Origin: Alphaproteobacteria bacterium | GTDB lineage: Bacteria; Pseudomonadota; Alphaproteobacteria; Rhizobiales; JAJFHC01 | DNA: 64,000 bases | NCBI GenBank assembly: GCA_021775805.1 | Contig: JAJFHD010000125.1 | Coordinates: 1 to 64,000, forward strand | Reading direction: 5' to 3' | Shown here: positions 26,180 through 35,165 of the stretch, piece by piece | Layout of the letters: each line of letters opens with the position of its first letter | Numbering within the stretch: position 1 is the first letter of the stretch | Position numbers and translations under genes: made by a program | Notes under the pieces: generated by a model | What the model was told of the DNA's origin: nothing | Database searches by the model: none | What the model saw: only the letters and a program-made list of their open reading frames with translations

Positions 26180-26512
26180 TAGATTTTACAAAAACGAAAT
26201 AAATTGTATTGTTTTCGAACAATTTTTCAGGAAAAGATTCGAAACTGAAGATGAGGAAGGTTACTCTTTTCCGCCAAAGTTCACGAAAACCCCCTGTTTT
26301 CTGCGGAAATGTCGGCTGGACCAATCATTGTCATGCGATTGGACCTACAACTGCGTTTGGTTTGGACCTACGAACATCCTATTGAATTGCATTCGAGAAC
26401 AAGAACAGAATTCAAGCTTTGCCTGACGACGTTCGGCAACAGCTGAAGAGTCCAGGGGATCGAAAAGGTTATCTGGTTTGCTGGTTCTGCACCCTGAAAC
26501 AGGAGATACGCC
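26180..26512. promoter_or_regulatory. Control region upstream of xsc
   Basis: Holds the UUCG hairpin at 26208-26227, then AT-rich sequence. The decamer TTGGACCTAC occurs twice in direct orientation (26339-26348 and 26362-26371), about two helical turns apart, roughly 140-170 bases before the xsc start, and resembles an activator-binding tandem site. TTCCGC/GCGGAA inverted segments flank positions around 26270-26310. No gene is supported. Confidence 0.5.
26208..26227 (+). terminator. Small UUCG-loop hairpin with T run after the IclR gene
   Basis: ATTGTT-TTCG-AACAAT (26208-26223) followed by TTTT. The stem is short and AT-rich but the stable tetraloop and T run make it a plausible weak terminator 29 bases after the stop. 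Confidence 0.6.
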
Positions 26513-28288
26513 ATGAAAATGACAACTGAGGAAGCGTTTGTAAAAGTACTGCAGATGCACGGAATCGAGCACGCGTTCGGCATTATCGGGTCGGCCATGA
26601 TGCCGGTTTCAGACATATTTCCCAAGGCGGGTATTACATTCTGGGATTGCGCCCATGAAACCAACGCTGCACTGATTGCCGACGGCTTTACCCGCACGAC
26701 CGGCAAGATGGCGATGGCGATTGCCCAGAACGGCCCGGGCGTCACCGGCTTCGTGACACCGATCAAGACTGCCTACTGGAACCACACGCCGATGCTGCTG
26801 GTGACACCGCAGGCCGCCAACAAGACGATCGGGCAGGGCGGTTTCCAGGAAGTCGAACAGATGGCCCTGTTCCGCGACATGGTTTGCTATCAGGAAGAAT
26901 TGCGTGACGCCAGCCGGGTGGCCGAAGTGCTCAACCGGGTGATCGAAAAGGCATGGCGCGGATCGGCGCCGGCACAGATGAACGTTCCCCGCGACTTCTG
27001 GACCCAGGTGATCGACATCGAGTTGCCCCAGATCGTGCGTCTGGAACGTGCAGCCGGCGGCGAGAACGCCATCATGCAGGCAGCCGAACTGCTGACCGAC
27101 GCCAAGTTCCCGGTCATTCTGTCCGGCGCCGGCGTGGTGCTCGGCAACGCCATTCCTGACTGTGTAGCGTTGGCTGAAAAACTCACGGCACCTGTGTGCA
27201 GCGGTTATCAGCATAATGACAGTTTTCCCGGCAGCCATCCCATGGCCGTCGGACCACTGGGTTACAACGGATCCAAGGCCGCCATGGAGCTGATTGCCAA
27301 GGCCGACGTTGTCCTGGCTCTGGGCACCCGCCTCAATCCGTTCTCGACCCTGCCGGGCTACGGTATCGACTACTGGCCAAAGGATGCCAAAGTTATCCAG
27401 GTCGACATCAATCCCGACCGGATCGGTTTGACCAAGAAAGTGTCCGTCGGCATTTGCGGTGATGCCAAGAAAGTGGCCCAGCAGCTTCTGGCCCAGCTCG
27501 GCAGCAATGCCGGCGATGAAGGCCGCGACGACCGCAAGGCGCTTGTCCACCAGACCAAGTCTTCCTGGCTCCAGGCGCTGTCCAGCATGGATCATGAAGA
27601 CGACGATCCAGGCACGACTTGGAACGAACGGGCGCGGGCGCGTGACGCAGACCGCATGTCGCCACGCATGGCATGGCGCGCCATCCAGGCCGCCCTGCCC
27701 AAGGACGCGATCATCTCCAGTGACATCGGCAACAACTGTGCCATCGGCAATGCGTATCCCACGTTCGATCAAGGACGCAAATATCTGGCACCCGGGCTGT
27801 TCGGACCATGCGGATATGGGTTTCCGTCGATCATCGGCGCCAAGATCGGATGTCCCGGCGTTCCGGTTATCGGCTTTGCCGGTGACGGCGCGTTCGGAAT
27901 TTCGATGAACGAGATGAGTTCGATCGGCCGTGAGGAATGGCCGGCCATCACCATGGTCATTTTCCGCAACTACCAGTGGGGGGCGGAGAAGCGCAACACG
28001 ACCTTGTGGTACCACGACAACTTTGTCGGTACCGAACTCGACCCGCATCTGAGCTATGCCAAAGTAGCTGAAGGGTGTGGCCTGAAGGGTGTGACGGTCA
28101 CAACGTCGGAGGCCCTGACCCAGGCGCTTCGTGACGCCTGCGAGGCACAGGCCGGCGGCGTGACGACCTTCATCGAGGTCATTCTCAACCAGGAATTGGG
28201 CGAGCCATTCCGCCGCGATGCCATGAAAACGCCTGTCGAAGTTGCCGGAATCGATCCTGCCGACATGCGTCCTCAACAACCGGTTTAA
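26513..28288 (+). CDS. xsc: Sulfoacetaldehyde acetyltransferase
   Basis: Thiamine-diphosphate enzyme of 591 residues that splits sulfoacetaldehyde with phosphate to acetyl phosphate and sulfite, the central step of C2-sulfonate breakdown. Diagnostic Xsc segments are FGIIGSAMMPVSDIFPKAGI (about 23-42), WDCAHETNAALIADG with the cofactor Glu (about 44-58) and TPQAANKTIGQGGFQEVEQM (about 98-117). The ThDP motif GDGAFGIS followed by FRNYQWGAEKRN lies near 460-490. CAGGAG precedes ATG 26513. pta follows after 77 bases containing a hairpin. Acetolactate synthase is excluded by these motifs. Confidence 0.95.
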   Translation: MKMTTEEAFVKVLQMHGIEHAFGIIGSAMMPVSDIFPKAGITFWDCAHETNAALIADGFTRTTGKMAMAIAQNGPGVTGFVTPIKTAYWNHTPMLLVTPQAANKTIGQGGFQEVEQMALFRDMVCYQEELRDASRVAEVLNRVIEKAWRGSAPAQMNVPRDFWTQVIDIELPQIVRLERAAGGENAIMQAAELLTDAKFPVILSGAGVVLGNAIPDCVALAEKLTAPVCSGYQHNDSFPGSHPMAVGPLGYNGSKAAMELIAKADVVLALGTRLNPFSTLPGYGIDYWPKDAKVIQVDINPDRIGLTKKVSVGICGDAKKVAQQLLAQLGSNAGDEGRDDRKALVHQTKSSWLQALSSMDHEDDDPGTTWNERARARDADRMSPRMAWRAIQAALPKDAIISSDIGNNCAIGNAYPTFDQGRKYLAPGLFGPCGYGFPSIIGAKIGCPGVPVIGFAGDGAFGISMNEMSSIGREEWPAITMVIFRNYQWGAEKRNTTLWYHDNFVGTELDPHLSYAKVAEGCGLKGVTVTTSEALTQALRDACEAQAGGVTTFIEVILNQELGEPFRRDAMKTPVEVAGIDPADMRPQQPV

Positions 28289-28304
28289 GACCGGTCACAC
28301 CAAT

Positions 28305-28328
28305 GCCGGCGGCTGAATGGCCGCCGGC
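28305..28328 (+). other. Intercistronic hairpin between xsc and pta
   Basis: Perfect 9-base GC stem (28305-28313 with 28320-28328) and 6-base loop, without a T tract. It could stabilise the 3' end of the xsc message or attenuate pta expression; no terminator is claimed. Confidence 0.7.
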
Positions 28329-28365
28329 CTGGTAATGAGCCTCACGCCGATCCGAAAGGGAACAT

Positions 28366-29292
28366 ATGCTCAGTTCCGTACCTTTTGAGGCCCCTGGGAA
28401 GATCATGCGCCTGGCAAGGCGAGCCGAACCTGTGATCACCGCGGTTGCCAATGCAGGCGCACGTCTGCCTATGGAAAGCGCCCGCATCGGTGCGGACGCC
28501 GGCATCATGCAACCGGTGCTGGTCGGTGATTCGGATGCGATCCGGCGCGAAGCAGAAGGCCTTGACTGGGATATTTCCCGATACCGCATCGTTGGCACGG
28601 ACAGCGAGGAAGATGCTGCCAATCAAGCAGCGCGGTTGTGTGGAGCCGGTGACGCCCAGGCTCTGATGAAGGGGCATGTGCACACCGATACGTTCATGCT
28701 GGCGATCCTGAACCGCGAAGCAGGACTGCGCACCGATCGCCGGCTGACCCACGTTTTCCATATGACGGTGCCTGGCAGCGACAAGGCCTTGCTGATTACC
28801 GATGCCGCGGTCAACGTGGCTCCCGATATCAAGACCAAAAAAGCTGCGATCCGGAATGCCGTTGCCCTTGCCCATGCCGTGGGGATCGCCTGTCCCAATG
28901 TCGCAATCCTGTCGGCGACCGAAGAAGTGACGGAACGGATGCCGTCGAGTGTGGACGCGGCGGAACTCACGCAATGGGCGGGGGACGAAATTGCCGATGC
29001 CTGTGTCTATGGACCGCTTGCCTTCGACAACGCGATTTCGCCTGAAGCCGCAGCGATCAAGAATATCGAGAATCCGGTTGCAGGGCATGCCGATATAATA
29101 CTGGTCCCGGACATCGTGTCGGGCAATGCACTCTTTAAAATGATGGTTTACATGAAAAGCGCGTGTGCGGCAGGCCTTGTGCTTGGGGCGCGGGTGCCGG
29201 TCATTCTGACCAGCCGCGCCGATCCGCCCGAGGCGCGCCTGGCATCGGTGGCAATTGCCGCGATACTTGCCGCTTCAGCATCACACGACTGA
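28366..29292 (+). CDS. pta: Phosphate acetyltransferase (Xsc-associated)
   Basis: Short-form phosphotransacetylase of 308 residues in the PTA/PTB family that turns the acetyl phosphate made by Xsc into acetyl-CoA. Family features are ALMKGHVHTDTFMLAIL (about 100-116), THVFHMTVPGSDKALLITDAAVNVAPD (about 127-153) and VAGHADIILVPDIVSGNALFKMM near 238-260. AAAGGGA precedes ATG 28366. Adjacent to xsc on the same strand, as in many sulfonate degraders. Phosphate butyryltransferase is possible by sequence alone but not by context. Confidence 0.92.
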   Translation: MLSSVPFEAPGKIMRLARRAEPVITAVANAGARLPMESARIGADAGIMQPVLVGDSDAIRREAEGLDWDISRYRIVGTDSEEDAANQAARLCGAGDAQALMKGHVHTDTFMLAILNREAGLRTDRRLTHVFHMTVPGSDKALLITDAAVNVAPDIKTKKAAIRNAVALAHAVGIACPNVAILSATEEVTERMPSSVDAAELTQWAGDEIADACVYGPLAFDNAISPEAAAIKNIENPVAGHADIILVPDIVSGNALFKMMVYMKSACAAGLVLGARVPVILTSRADPPEARLASVAIAAILAASASHD

Positions 29293-29307
29293 ACCGGTCA
29301 CCGGTTC
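29291..29307. other. Convergent hairpin between pta and IclR
   Basis: GAACCGG-TCA-CCGGTTC overlaps the pta stop and lies in the 38-base gap to the converging IclR gene. No T run on either strand, so a termination role is uncertain. Confidence 0.5.
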
Positions 29308-29329
29308 CTGCAGTGTGCCGGCCGCAGTC

Positions 29330-30085
29330 TCATGCAGCTTTCGCCAACACCGCCAGTTCGGATGCTGCCTGCTTCAGGGCGCCGGCGTGGAGAAGGGCCG
29401 CATCGACATCCAGACGGGCCTTGGGTGCATTGATAGCAAGGCCCGCGATGACCTTGCGCCGAGCGCCATAAATGGGAACAGCGATGCCGATCAGACCCTC
29501 AACATATTCCTCGTCGTTGGTGGAGACCCCGGCTTCGCGAATTCGGCCCAGGACATCCGACAGGCGGTGTCTGTCGACGATGGTGTTATCCGTGTGGCGC
29601 GGCAGTTTCGCCTTGCCCAGAAGCCTGGCCCGCTGGCTCGGTGCGATCTGGGCGAGAATCATCTTGCCGATCGCCGTGCAATGCAACGGTACCCGTGAAC
29701 CGACTCCCAGATGCAGCCGCAGGGGCCAGTTGCTTTCAACCCGTTCGATGTACAAAACCGACCGGGCGTCGAGAATGCCTATGTTGCAGGTCTCTCCGAT
29801 CTCCAGGGTGAGCTGTTTCAGAATTGTCCGCGTTGCCATGGTCGTGGCGGCTGACTGGACCGTCCGTGTTGCCAGGCGGACGGCTGCAGATCCCAGGTTG
29901 AACTTGCGGGTGCCGGTGACCCGTTCAATCATACGGGCTGTTTCGAGTTGAACGAGAATGCGATGGAGGGTTGGTTTTGGAATTTCGAGACGATTGGAAA
30001 GCTCCGCCAGCGATACCGGTCCGTCCATGGCGACAAACGTTTCGACAACGTGGAACACCTTTTGTGCGGGTGTGTTTTTCATCAT
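29330..30085 (-). CDS. IclR-family transcriptional regulator (SoeABC linked)
   Basis: IclR protein of 251 residues. DNA-binding part: AQKVFHVVETFVAMDGPVSLAELSNRL...KPTLHRILVQLETARMI (about 7-55); effector part: GETCNIGILDARSVLYIERVESNWPLRLHLG and VPLHCTAIGKMILAQI. Two ATG codons open the frame. It is divergent from the sulfite dehydrogenase genes, with a dyad at 30142-30159 between them, so control of that operon and of itself is likely. Third IclR in 12 kb. Confidence 0.9.
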   Translation of the reverse strand: MMKNTPAQKVFHVVETFVAMDGPVSLAELSNRLEIPKPTLHRILVQLETARMIERVTGTRKFNLGSAAVRLATRTVQSAATTMATRTILKQLTLEIGETCNIGILDARSVLYIERVESNWPLRLHLGVGSRVPLHCTAIGKMILAQIAPSQRARLLGKAKLPRHTDNTIVDRHRLSDVLGRIREAGVSTNDEEYVEGLIGIAVPIYGARRKVIAGLAINAPKARLDVDAALLHAGALKQAASELAVLAKAA

Positions 30086-30141
30086 TCGTTCCAGGTAGCG
30101 ATGCCGCAGCCGTTGTCCTTACGTGTTAGTAACCGACCCTC

Positions 30142-30159
30142 ATGTGAAATTTTACACAT
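30142..30159. promoter_or_regulatory. Palindromic operator candidate between IclR and the sulfite dehydrogenase genes
   Basis: ATGTGAAATTTTACACAT, an 18-base imperfect dyad with arms ATGTG/CACAT, lies 57 bases upstream of the IclR start and in the leader of the divergent operon. AT-rich sequence follows. Size and place suit an IclR dimer site. Confidence 0.55.
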
Positions 30160-30342
30160 AATTCGATAAAACAAAACAAAATATTCCGTTTTATTGCTTT
30201 TATGTAAGGGGTTTGTATGCGACAAACACCCTGTCCGGACTTCCGAGGAAGTCGACGATGCCGTCACTGTCAATCCGTGTGCCCCGGGTCCCCAAAAGCA
30301 TCCGGGTGGCGAAAAACATGGATATCGGAAAGCACCAAGACC

Positions 30343-33333
30343 ATGAACCCGTTCGAAACGGTCATTGAAGACGTTGATACCAGCCCACCGGTTGCCGACG
30401 AGGTCAAGCACACGACCTGTTACATGTGCGCCTGCCGTTGCGGCATCAGGGTTCACCTGAAGGACGGGCGCATCCGCTACATCGAAGGCAATCCCGACCA
30501 TCCGATAAACCGCGGTGTGTTGTGCGCCAAGGGGTCGGCGGGGATCATGCAGCATTATTCACCCGCCCGACTGACAAAACCGCTCCTGCGCGTCGGCGAC
30601 CGAGGCGCCGGCGAGTTCAAGGAAATCGAATGGGACGAGGCGCTGCGGCTCGCTACCGACTGGCTGGGCGACATCCGTCAACGCGATCCCAAGAAACTGG
30701 CTTTCTTCACCGGACGCGACCAGTCCCAGAGCCTGACAGGTTGGTGGGCCAACCAGTTCGGGACACCAAATTTTGCCGCTCACGGCGGTTTCTGTTCGGT
30801 CAACATGGCCGCGGCAGGCCTCTACTCGATCGGCGGGTCTTTCTGGGAGTTTGGCGAGCCCGACTGGGAACACACCCGCTACTTCATGCTGTTCGGGGTC
30901 GCGGAGGACCATGATTCCAATCCGATCAAGATCGGACTGGGCAAAATGAAAACCAAGGGCGATGCAAAGTTCGTGTCGGTCAACCCGGTTCAGAGCGGCT
31001 ATTCGGCGATTTCGGATGAATGGATCGGGGTGCGGCCGGGAACCGATGGCCTGTTCGTGTCGGGTCTCATCCATGAACTTCTGAAAGCCGACAAGATCGA
31101 CGTGGAATATCTGGTGCGTTACACCAATGCACACTGGCTGGTCGTCCAGGATCCCGACGCCGCGGACGATGGCCTGTTTGTCCGGGATGCGGACGGGCAG
31201 CCGATGTGTTTCGATGCCAAAGAAGGTGTGCTGCGTTCAGCCAATGATGCCGATGCCAGCCCAAGACTTGTGGGCGAGATAGACCTGCCGGATGGCCGCA
31301 CGGCCCGGCCTGCATTCGATCTTATGGTCAACAGGTTTCTGGGCAGCGAGTTTTCGCCCGATGAAGTGTCGAAGGGAACCGGGCTTCCGGCCGCCACCGT
31401 CAAACGCATTGCTGCCGAGTTGGCCGAGGTCGCGTTCGAGAATACGGTCGAGCTCGACATTGCCTGGACCGACTGGGCCGGAAGGCGTCACGATAAGATG
31501 GTCGGCCGGCCGGTGTCGATGCACGCCATGCGCGGGATTTCGGCGCATTCGAACGGCTTTCATACCTGTCGTCTGATTCATCTGCTGCAGATGCTGCTCG
31601 GTTCCATCGATGTGCCGGGCGGTTTTCGATACAAGCCGCCATTCCCAAAACCCTGTCCTGCGGGTCCCGCACCTGCGGGCAAGGACGCCAAGCCAATGAC
31701 CCCATTGGGCGGCATGCCGCTGGGTTTTCCAAGTGGTCCGGACGATCTTCTGGTCAACCAGGACGGATCGCCAAAACGTATAGACAAGGCCTACAGCTGG
31801 GAACATCCCCTGGCGCTTCACGGGCTGATGCACATGGTGATCCACAACGCCTGGGCAGGCGATCCTTATCCGATCGATGTCTTGTTCCTCTACATGGCGA
31901 ACATGGCGTGGAACAGCTCGATGAATGTTCCCGATACCTTGAAATATCTGACGGACAGGGATGACAGCGGCGAGTACCGGATCCCGAAAATCATCTATTC
32001 CGATGCCTATTACTCCGAGACCGTGGCCTATGCCGATCTTGTGTTGCCGGATACCACTTATCTTGAACGGTGGGACTGCATTTCGCTTCTGGACCGCCCG
32101 ATCTGCAGCGCCGAAGGACCGGCGGACTCGATTCGCCACCCGGTGCTCGAACCGGACCGGGATGTGCGTCCGTTTCAGGACGTGCTGATTGATCTGGGAA
32201 GCAGACTAGGCCTGCCGGGCATGACCAATGAGGACGGCTCACCGAAATTTCCCGGCGGCTATTCCGACTACATCGTCAATCATGAACGCGCGCCAGGCAT
32301 CGGACCGCTGGCGGGTTGGCGCGGCGAAGACGGCACCGACCACGGCCGCGGCGCGCCCAATCCGGACCAGATGAAGCGGTACGTGGAGAATGGCGGATTC
32401 TGGCAACAGGAGTTCTCTGCCGACCAACTCTACTTCAAGCACTCAAACCGCGGTTACCTGGATTATGCTCATTCGATGGGCTGGATACCCAATGCTGACC
32501 AGATCGTCCTGCAGATCTATAGCGAACAGCTGCAAAAATTCCGCCTGGCCGCCCGCGGACACGGGCCCGTGACGCCGCCGGCGGAACACCGTGATCGGGT
32601 CGCGACCTATTTCGACCCTCTGCCATTCTGGTATCCGACTTTCGAGGGCGAAGCGGTCGACGATGTCTACGATCTCAACGCGGTAACGCAGCGGCCCATG
32701 CACATGTATCACAGCTGGGGGTCGCAAAACGCGTGGCTCAGGCAGATTACAGCGCAGAACAGGTTGTTCGTACACCCGGACACAGCGGCCCGATCGGATA
32801 TTGAAGATGACGACTGGGTATGGGTCGTGTCGCCTCACGGCAAGGTAAAGTGTCAGGTCCGCATCATGTATGGTGTCAACCCGGGAACCGTCTGGACATG
32901 GAACGCGATCGGCAAGCGCCGTCGGACCTGGGGCCTTGCGGATGATGCACCGGAATCACGCAAGGGCTTTCTGCTCAACCATGTGATTTCCGAACTCCTG
33001 CCACCGAGGGCGGACGGGTATCGTTATTCCAATTCCGATCCGGTGACCGGACAGGCGGCCTGGTATGATCTCAAAGTGCGGATCGAGAAATGCGCCGAAG
33101 GCGAGGTCCACGAAACGTCGCCCGATTTCGGCGCCGTCGAACCGTTACCCGGAGCGCCGCCACCGGTTGACACGCTTCGTTATGGGGCCGATTTCGACAG
33201 GCCGCCGTCAGGCAGCACCACCGGGCTTCATATGGACTGGATCGGCAACCGGCACGAACATGCGTCGTCAGGAACCGGTGTCCGCGACGGTCATGGCAAT
33301 GCACTGGCGCCGCGGCCGGAGGAGGACACATGA
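30343..33333 (+). CDS. soeA: Molybdopterin oxidoreductase, sulfite dehydrogenase catalytic subunit SoeA-like
   Basis: DMSO-reductase-family enzyme of about 996 residues carrying bis-MGD and one Fe-S cluster, probably oxidising sulfite to sulfate. The N-terminal cluster ligands are C26, C29, C33 and C61 (CYMCACRC...VLCAKG). The molybdopterin domain follows (FFTGRDQSQSLTG, SVNMAAAG, VSVNPVQSGYSAI). No Tat signal is seen, consistent with the cytoplasm-facing SoeABC type. The frame is open from 30217, but ATG 30343 gives the expected lead. The fold could also suit polysulfide or other S-oxide reductases; the adjoining xsc pathway, which releases sulfite, decides for SoeA. soeB overlaps its stop (ATGA). 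Confidence 0.85.
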   Translation: MNPFETVIEDVDTSPPVADEVKHTTCYMCACRCGIRVHLKDGRIRYIEGNPDHPINRGVLCAKGSAGIMQHYSPARLTKPLLRVGDRGAGEFKEIEWDEALRLATDWLGDIRQRDPKKLAFFTGRDQSQSLTGWWANQFGTPNFAAHGGFCSVNMAAAGLYSIGGSFWEFGEPDWEHTRYFMLFGVAEDHDSNPIKIGLGKMKTKGDAKFVSVNPVQSGYSAISDEWIGVRPGTDGLFVSGLIHELLKADKIDVEYLVRYTNAHWLVVQDPDAADDGLFVRDADGQPMCFDAKEGVLRSANDADASPRLVGEIDLPDGRTARPAFDLMVNRFLGSEFSPDEVSKGTGLPAATVKRIAAELAEVAFENTVELDIAWTDWAGRRHDKMVGRPVSMHAMRGISAHSNGFHTCRLIHLLQMLLGSIDVPGGFRYKPPFPKPCPAGPAPAGKDAKPMTPLGGMPLGFPSGPDDLLVNQDGSPKRIDKAYSWEHPLALHGLMHMVIHNAWAGDPYPIDVLFLYMANMAWNSSMNVPDTLKYLTDRDDSGEYRIPKIIYSDAYYSETVAYADLVLPDTTYLERWDCISLLDRPICSAEGPADSIRHPVLEPDRDVRPFQDVLIDLGSRLGLPGMTNEDGSPKFPGGYSDYIVNHERAPGIGPLAGWRGEDGTDHGRGAPNPDQMKRYVENGGFWQQEFSADQLYFKHSNRGYLDYAHSMGWIPNADQIVLQIYSEQLQKFRLAARGHGPVTPPAEHRDRVATYFDPLPFWYPTFEGEAVDDVYDLNAVTQRPMHMYHSWGSQNAWLRQITAQNRLFVHPDTAARSDIEDDDWVWVVSPHGKVKCQVRIMYGVNPGTVWTWNAIGKRRRTWGLADDAPESRKGFLLNHVISELLPPRADGYRYSNSDPVTGQAAWYDLKVRIEKCAEGEVHETSPDFGAVEPLPGAPPPVDTLRYGADFDRPPSGSTTGLHMDWIGNRHEHASSGTGVRDGHGNALAPRPEEDT

Positions 33334-34070
33334 CGTCCCTGCCAACCGACCGGCCGCAGAAAAAACTGGGCCTGGTGATTGATCTGGATATCTGCGTGGG
33401 GTGTCATGCCTGTGCCGTTAACTGCAAGGAGTGGAACACCAGCGGGCATTCGGCTCCGCTGACCGACGACCAACCCTATGGCAGCGATCCTTCCGGCGTC
33501 TGGTTCAACCGGATCCACACGTTCGAAGTGATCCATGAAGATGGACCGTCCAAGACGGTGCATTTTCCCAAGAGTTGTCTTCATTGCGACGATGCGCCTT
33601 GTGTAACGGTCTGTCCGACCGGCGCGTCCTACAAGCGGCCGGACGATGGCATCGTGCTGGTCAATGCCGATATCTGCATAGGGTGCAAACTGTGTTCGTG
33701 GGCCTGTCCGTACGGCGCCCGGGAATATGACGAGGACGCCGGTGTCATGAAGAAATGCACGCTGTGCGTCGACAAGATCTACAACGAGAATCTGCCGCCC
33801 GAAAGCCGGGTGCCGGCGTGCGTATCGACCTGTCCGGTCGGGGCAAGAAGTTTCGGTGACCTCGGCGATCCGGACTCGGATGTGAGCAAGCTGGTTGAAG
33901 CACGGCAGGGATACGACCTGATGCCCGAGCAGGGATGCCGTCCGACCAACAAATACCTGCCGCCGCGACCGCGCCATCAGCCGGCAGCGGAGACGGCGCA
34001 GCTTGATCGAGCGTCTGAAGATGACGCCGGCCTGCTCGCCCGCTGGGTCGATCGGGTTCTGTCGCGGTAA
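33330..34070 (+). CDS. soeB: Fe-S electron-transfer subunit SoeB-like
   Basis: Ferredoxin-type subunit of 246 residues with four cubane-cluster motifs: CVGCHACAVNC (about 17-27), CLHCDDAPCVTVCPTGA (about 85-101), CIGCKLCSWACPYGA (about 116-130) and CTLCVDKIYNEN...CVSTCPVGAR (about 143-178). It passes electrons from the molybdenum subunit to the membrane anchor. ATG 33330 overlaps the soeA stop, with GGAGGA upstream. Family: DmsB/PhsB/SoeB. Confidence 0.92.
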   Translation: MTSLPTDRPQKKLGLVIDLDICVGCHACAVNCKEWNTSGHSAPLTDDQPYGSDPSGVWFNRIHTFEVIHEDGPSKTVHFPKSCLHCDDAPCVTVCPTGASYKRPDDGIVLVNADICIGCKLCSWACPYGAREYDEDAGVMKKCTLCVDKIYNENLPPESRVPACVSTCPVGARSFGDLGDPDSDVSKLVEARQGYDLMPEQGCRPTNKYLPPRPRHQPAAETAQLDRASEDDAGLLARWVDRVLSR

Positions 34071-34083
34071 TCGGAGGGAAACC

Positions 34084-35034
34084 ATGCATCCAGCAAAGTC
34101 GGTAATCTTCTTTACCACCGCCTCCGGTGCGGGCTACGGCCTGCTATCATGGTTCGTGATGTTCGACCTGCTGGGCTATGTTCCCGACGGGGCGAATATA
34201 ACTGTTGTCGCGCTTGGCCTGGCGTTTGCGTTGATCATTGGCGGGCTTTTGTCGTCAACCTTGCATTTGGGTCATCCCGAACGGGCGTGGCGCGCGCTCA
34301 GCCAGTGGCGCACGTCCTGGCTCAGCCGGGAAGGGGTTGCCGCGGTTGGAACGTTCGTGCCAACCGGACTGTACGGCCTTGAACGCCTGTTCGGTAGCGA
34401 AGCGACCAGCGCCGGGGGGAGTTTATTGGGGTTTCTGGGTGTGTTTTGCTGTCTTGGGACGGTGTATTGCACGGCAATGATCTATGCATCGCTGAAGCCA
34501 ATCCGTGCCTGGTACAACAAATGGACGGTGATCAACTACCTCAGCCTGTCGGTGATGACCGGTCTGCTGCTCTATCTGGCGCTTGCCGGGACTTTGGGAT
34601 TTGGCGATCCATGGTCAGCTCTCGTTGGAATGTGCGCAGTGGTGATCGCTGCCGTTCTCAAGATGGCATACTGGCGTTTTGTCGATAGCTCACCGTCGCA
34701 GTCGACAACCGCTACCGCAACCGGTCTGAACACAGGGACATCTGTGCGCCTGTTGGAAGCACCGCACTCTCAGGCCAATTATCTGATGAAGGAGATGGTC
34801 TTCCAGGTTGCGCGCAAACATGCCGGGACGCTGCGCATCGCCGCGATTGTTGCCGGGTTTGTTTTGCCGGTTGTTCTGACCGGACTGTGGTGGGCTTCTG
34901 GAAATGGCCTGGGAGGCGCTTTGGGTGTTCTCTCAGCATTGTGCGCGGGTGCCGGCGTCTACACCGAAAGATGGCTGTTCTTTGCCGAAGCCAAACATAC
35001 TGTTGCGCTTTACTATGGAGCGCAATCGGTTTAG
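34084..35034 (+). CDS. soeC: DmsC-type membrane anchor SoeC-like
   Basis: Quinone-reactive membrane subunit of 316 residues with about eight hydrophobic segments. DmsC-family features are FFTTASGAGYGLLSW (about 9-23) and LHLGHPERAWRALSQWRTSWLSREGV (about 60-85). CGGAGGG precedes ATG 34084; the longer frame starting at 34003 overlaps soeB and is not used. Together the three subunits would feed sulfite electrons into the quinone pool. Confidence 0.9.
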   Translation: MHPAKSVIFFTTASGAGYGLLSWFVMFDLLGYVPDGANITVVALGLAFALIIGGLLSSTLHLGHPERAWRALSQWRTSWLSREGVAAVGTFVPTGLYGLERLFGSEATSAGGSLLGFLGVFCCLGTVYCTAMIYASLKPIRAWYNKWTVINYLSLSVMTGLLLYLALAGTLGFGDPWSALVGMCAVVIAAVLKMAYWRFVDSSPSQSTTATATGLNTGTSVRLLEAPHSQANYLMKEMVFQVARKHAGTLRIAAIVAGFVLPVVLTGLWWASGNGLGGALGVLSALCAGAGVYTERWLFFAEAKHTVALYYGAQSV

Positions 35035-35165
35035 CCGTCATACTCAATTCGCGTGTAAGTCACACGGATGCGGCGATAGTGGCGGCCAATTTTCCTAATT
35101 GTGTCTTTTTAGTGTGCAATTGGGAATTCCAGCCATTACATCATCAGGTGTAGTGAAAGCAAAGC

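Noticed and set aside
26609..28279. 556-codon minus-strand frame opposite xsc
   Set aside because: It is the antisense of a highly conserved gene in a GC-rich stretch; its composition is shadow-like and no motif is seen.
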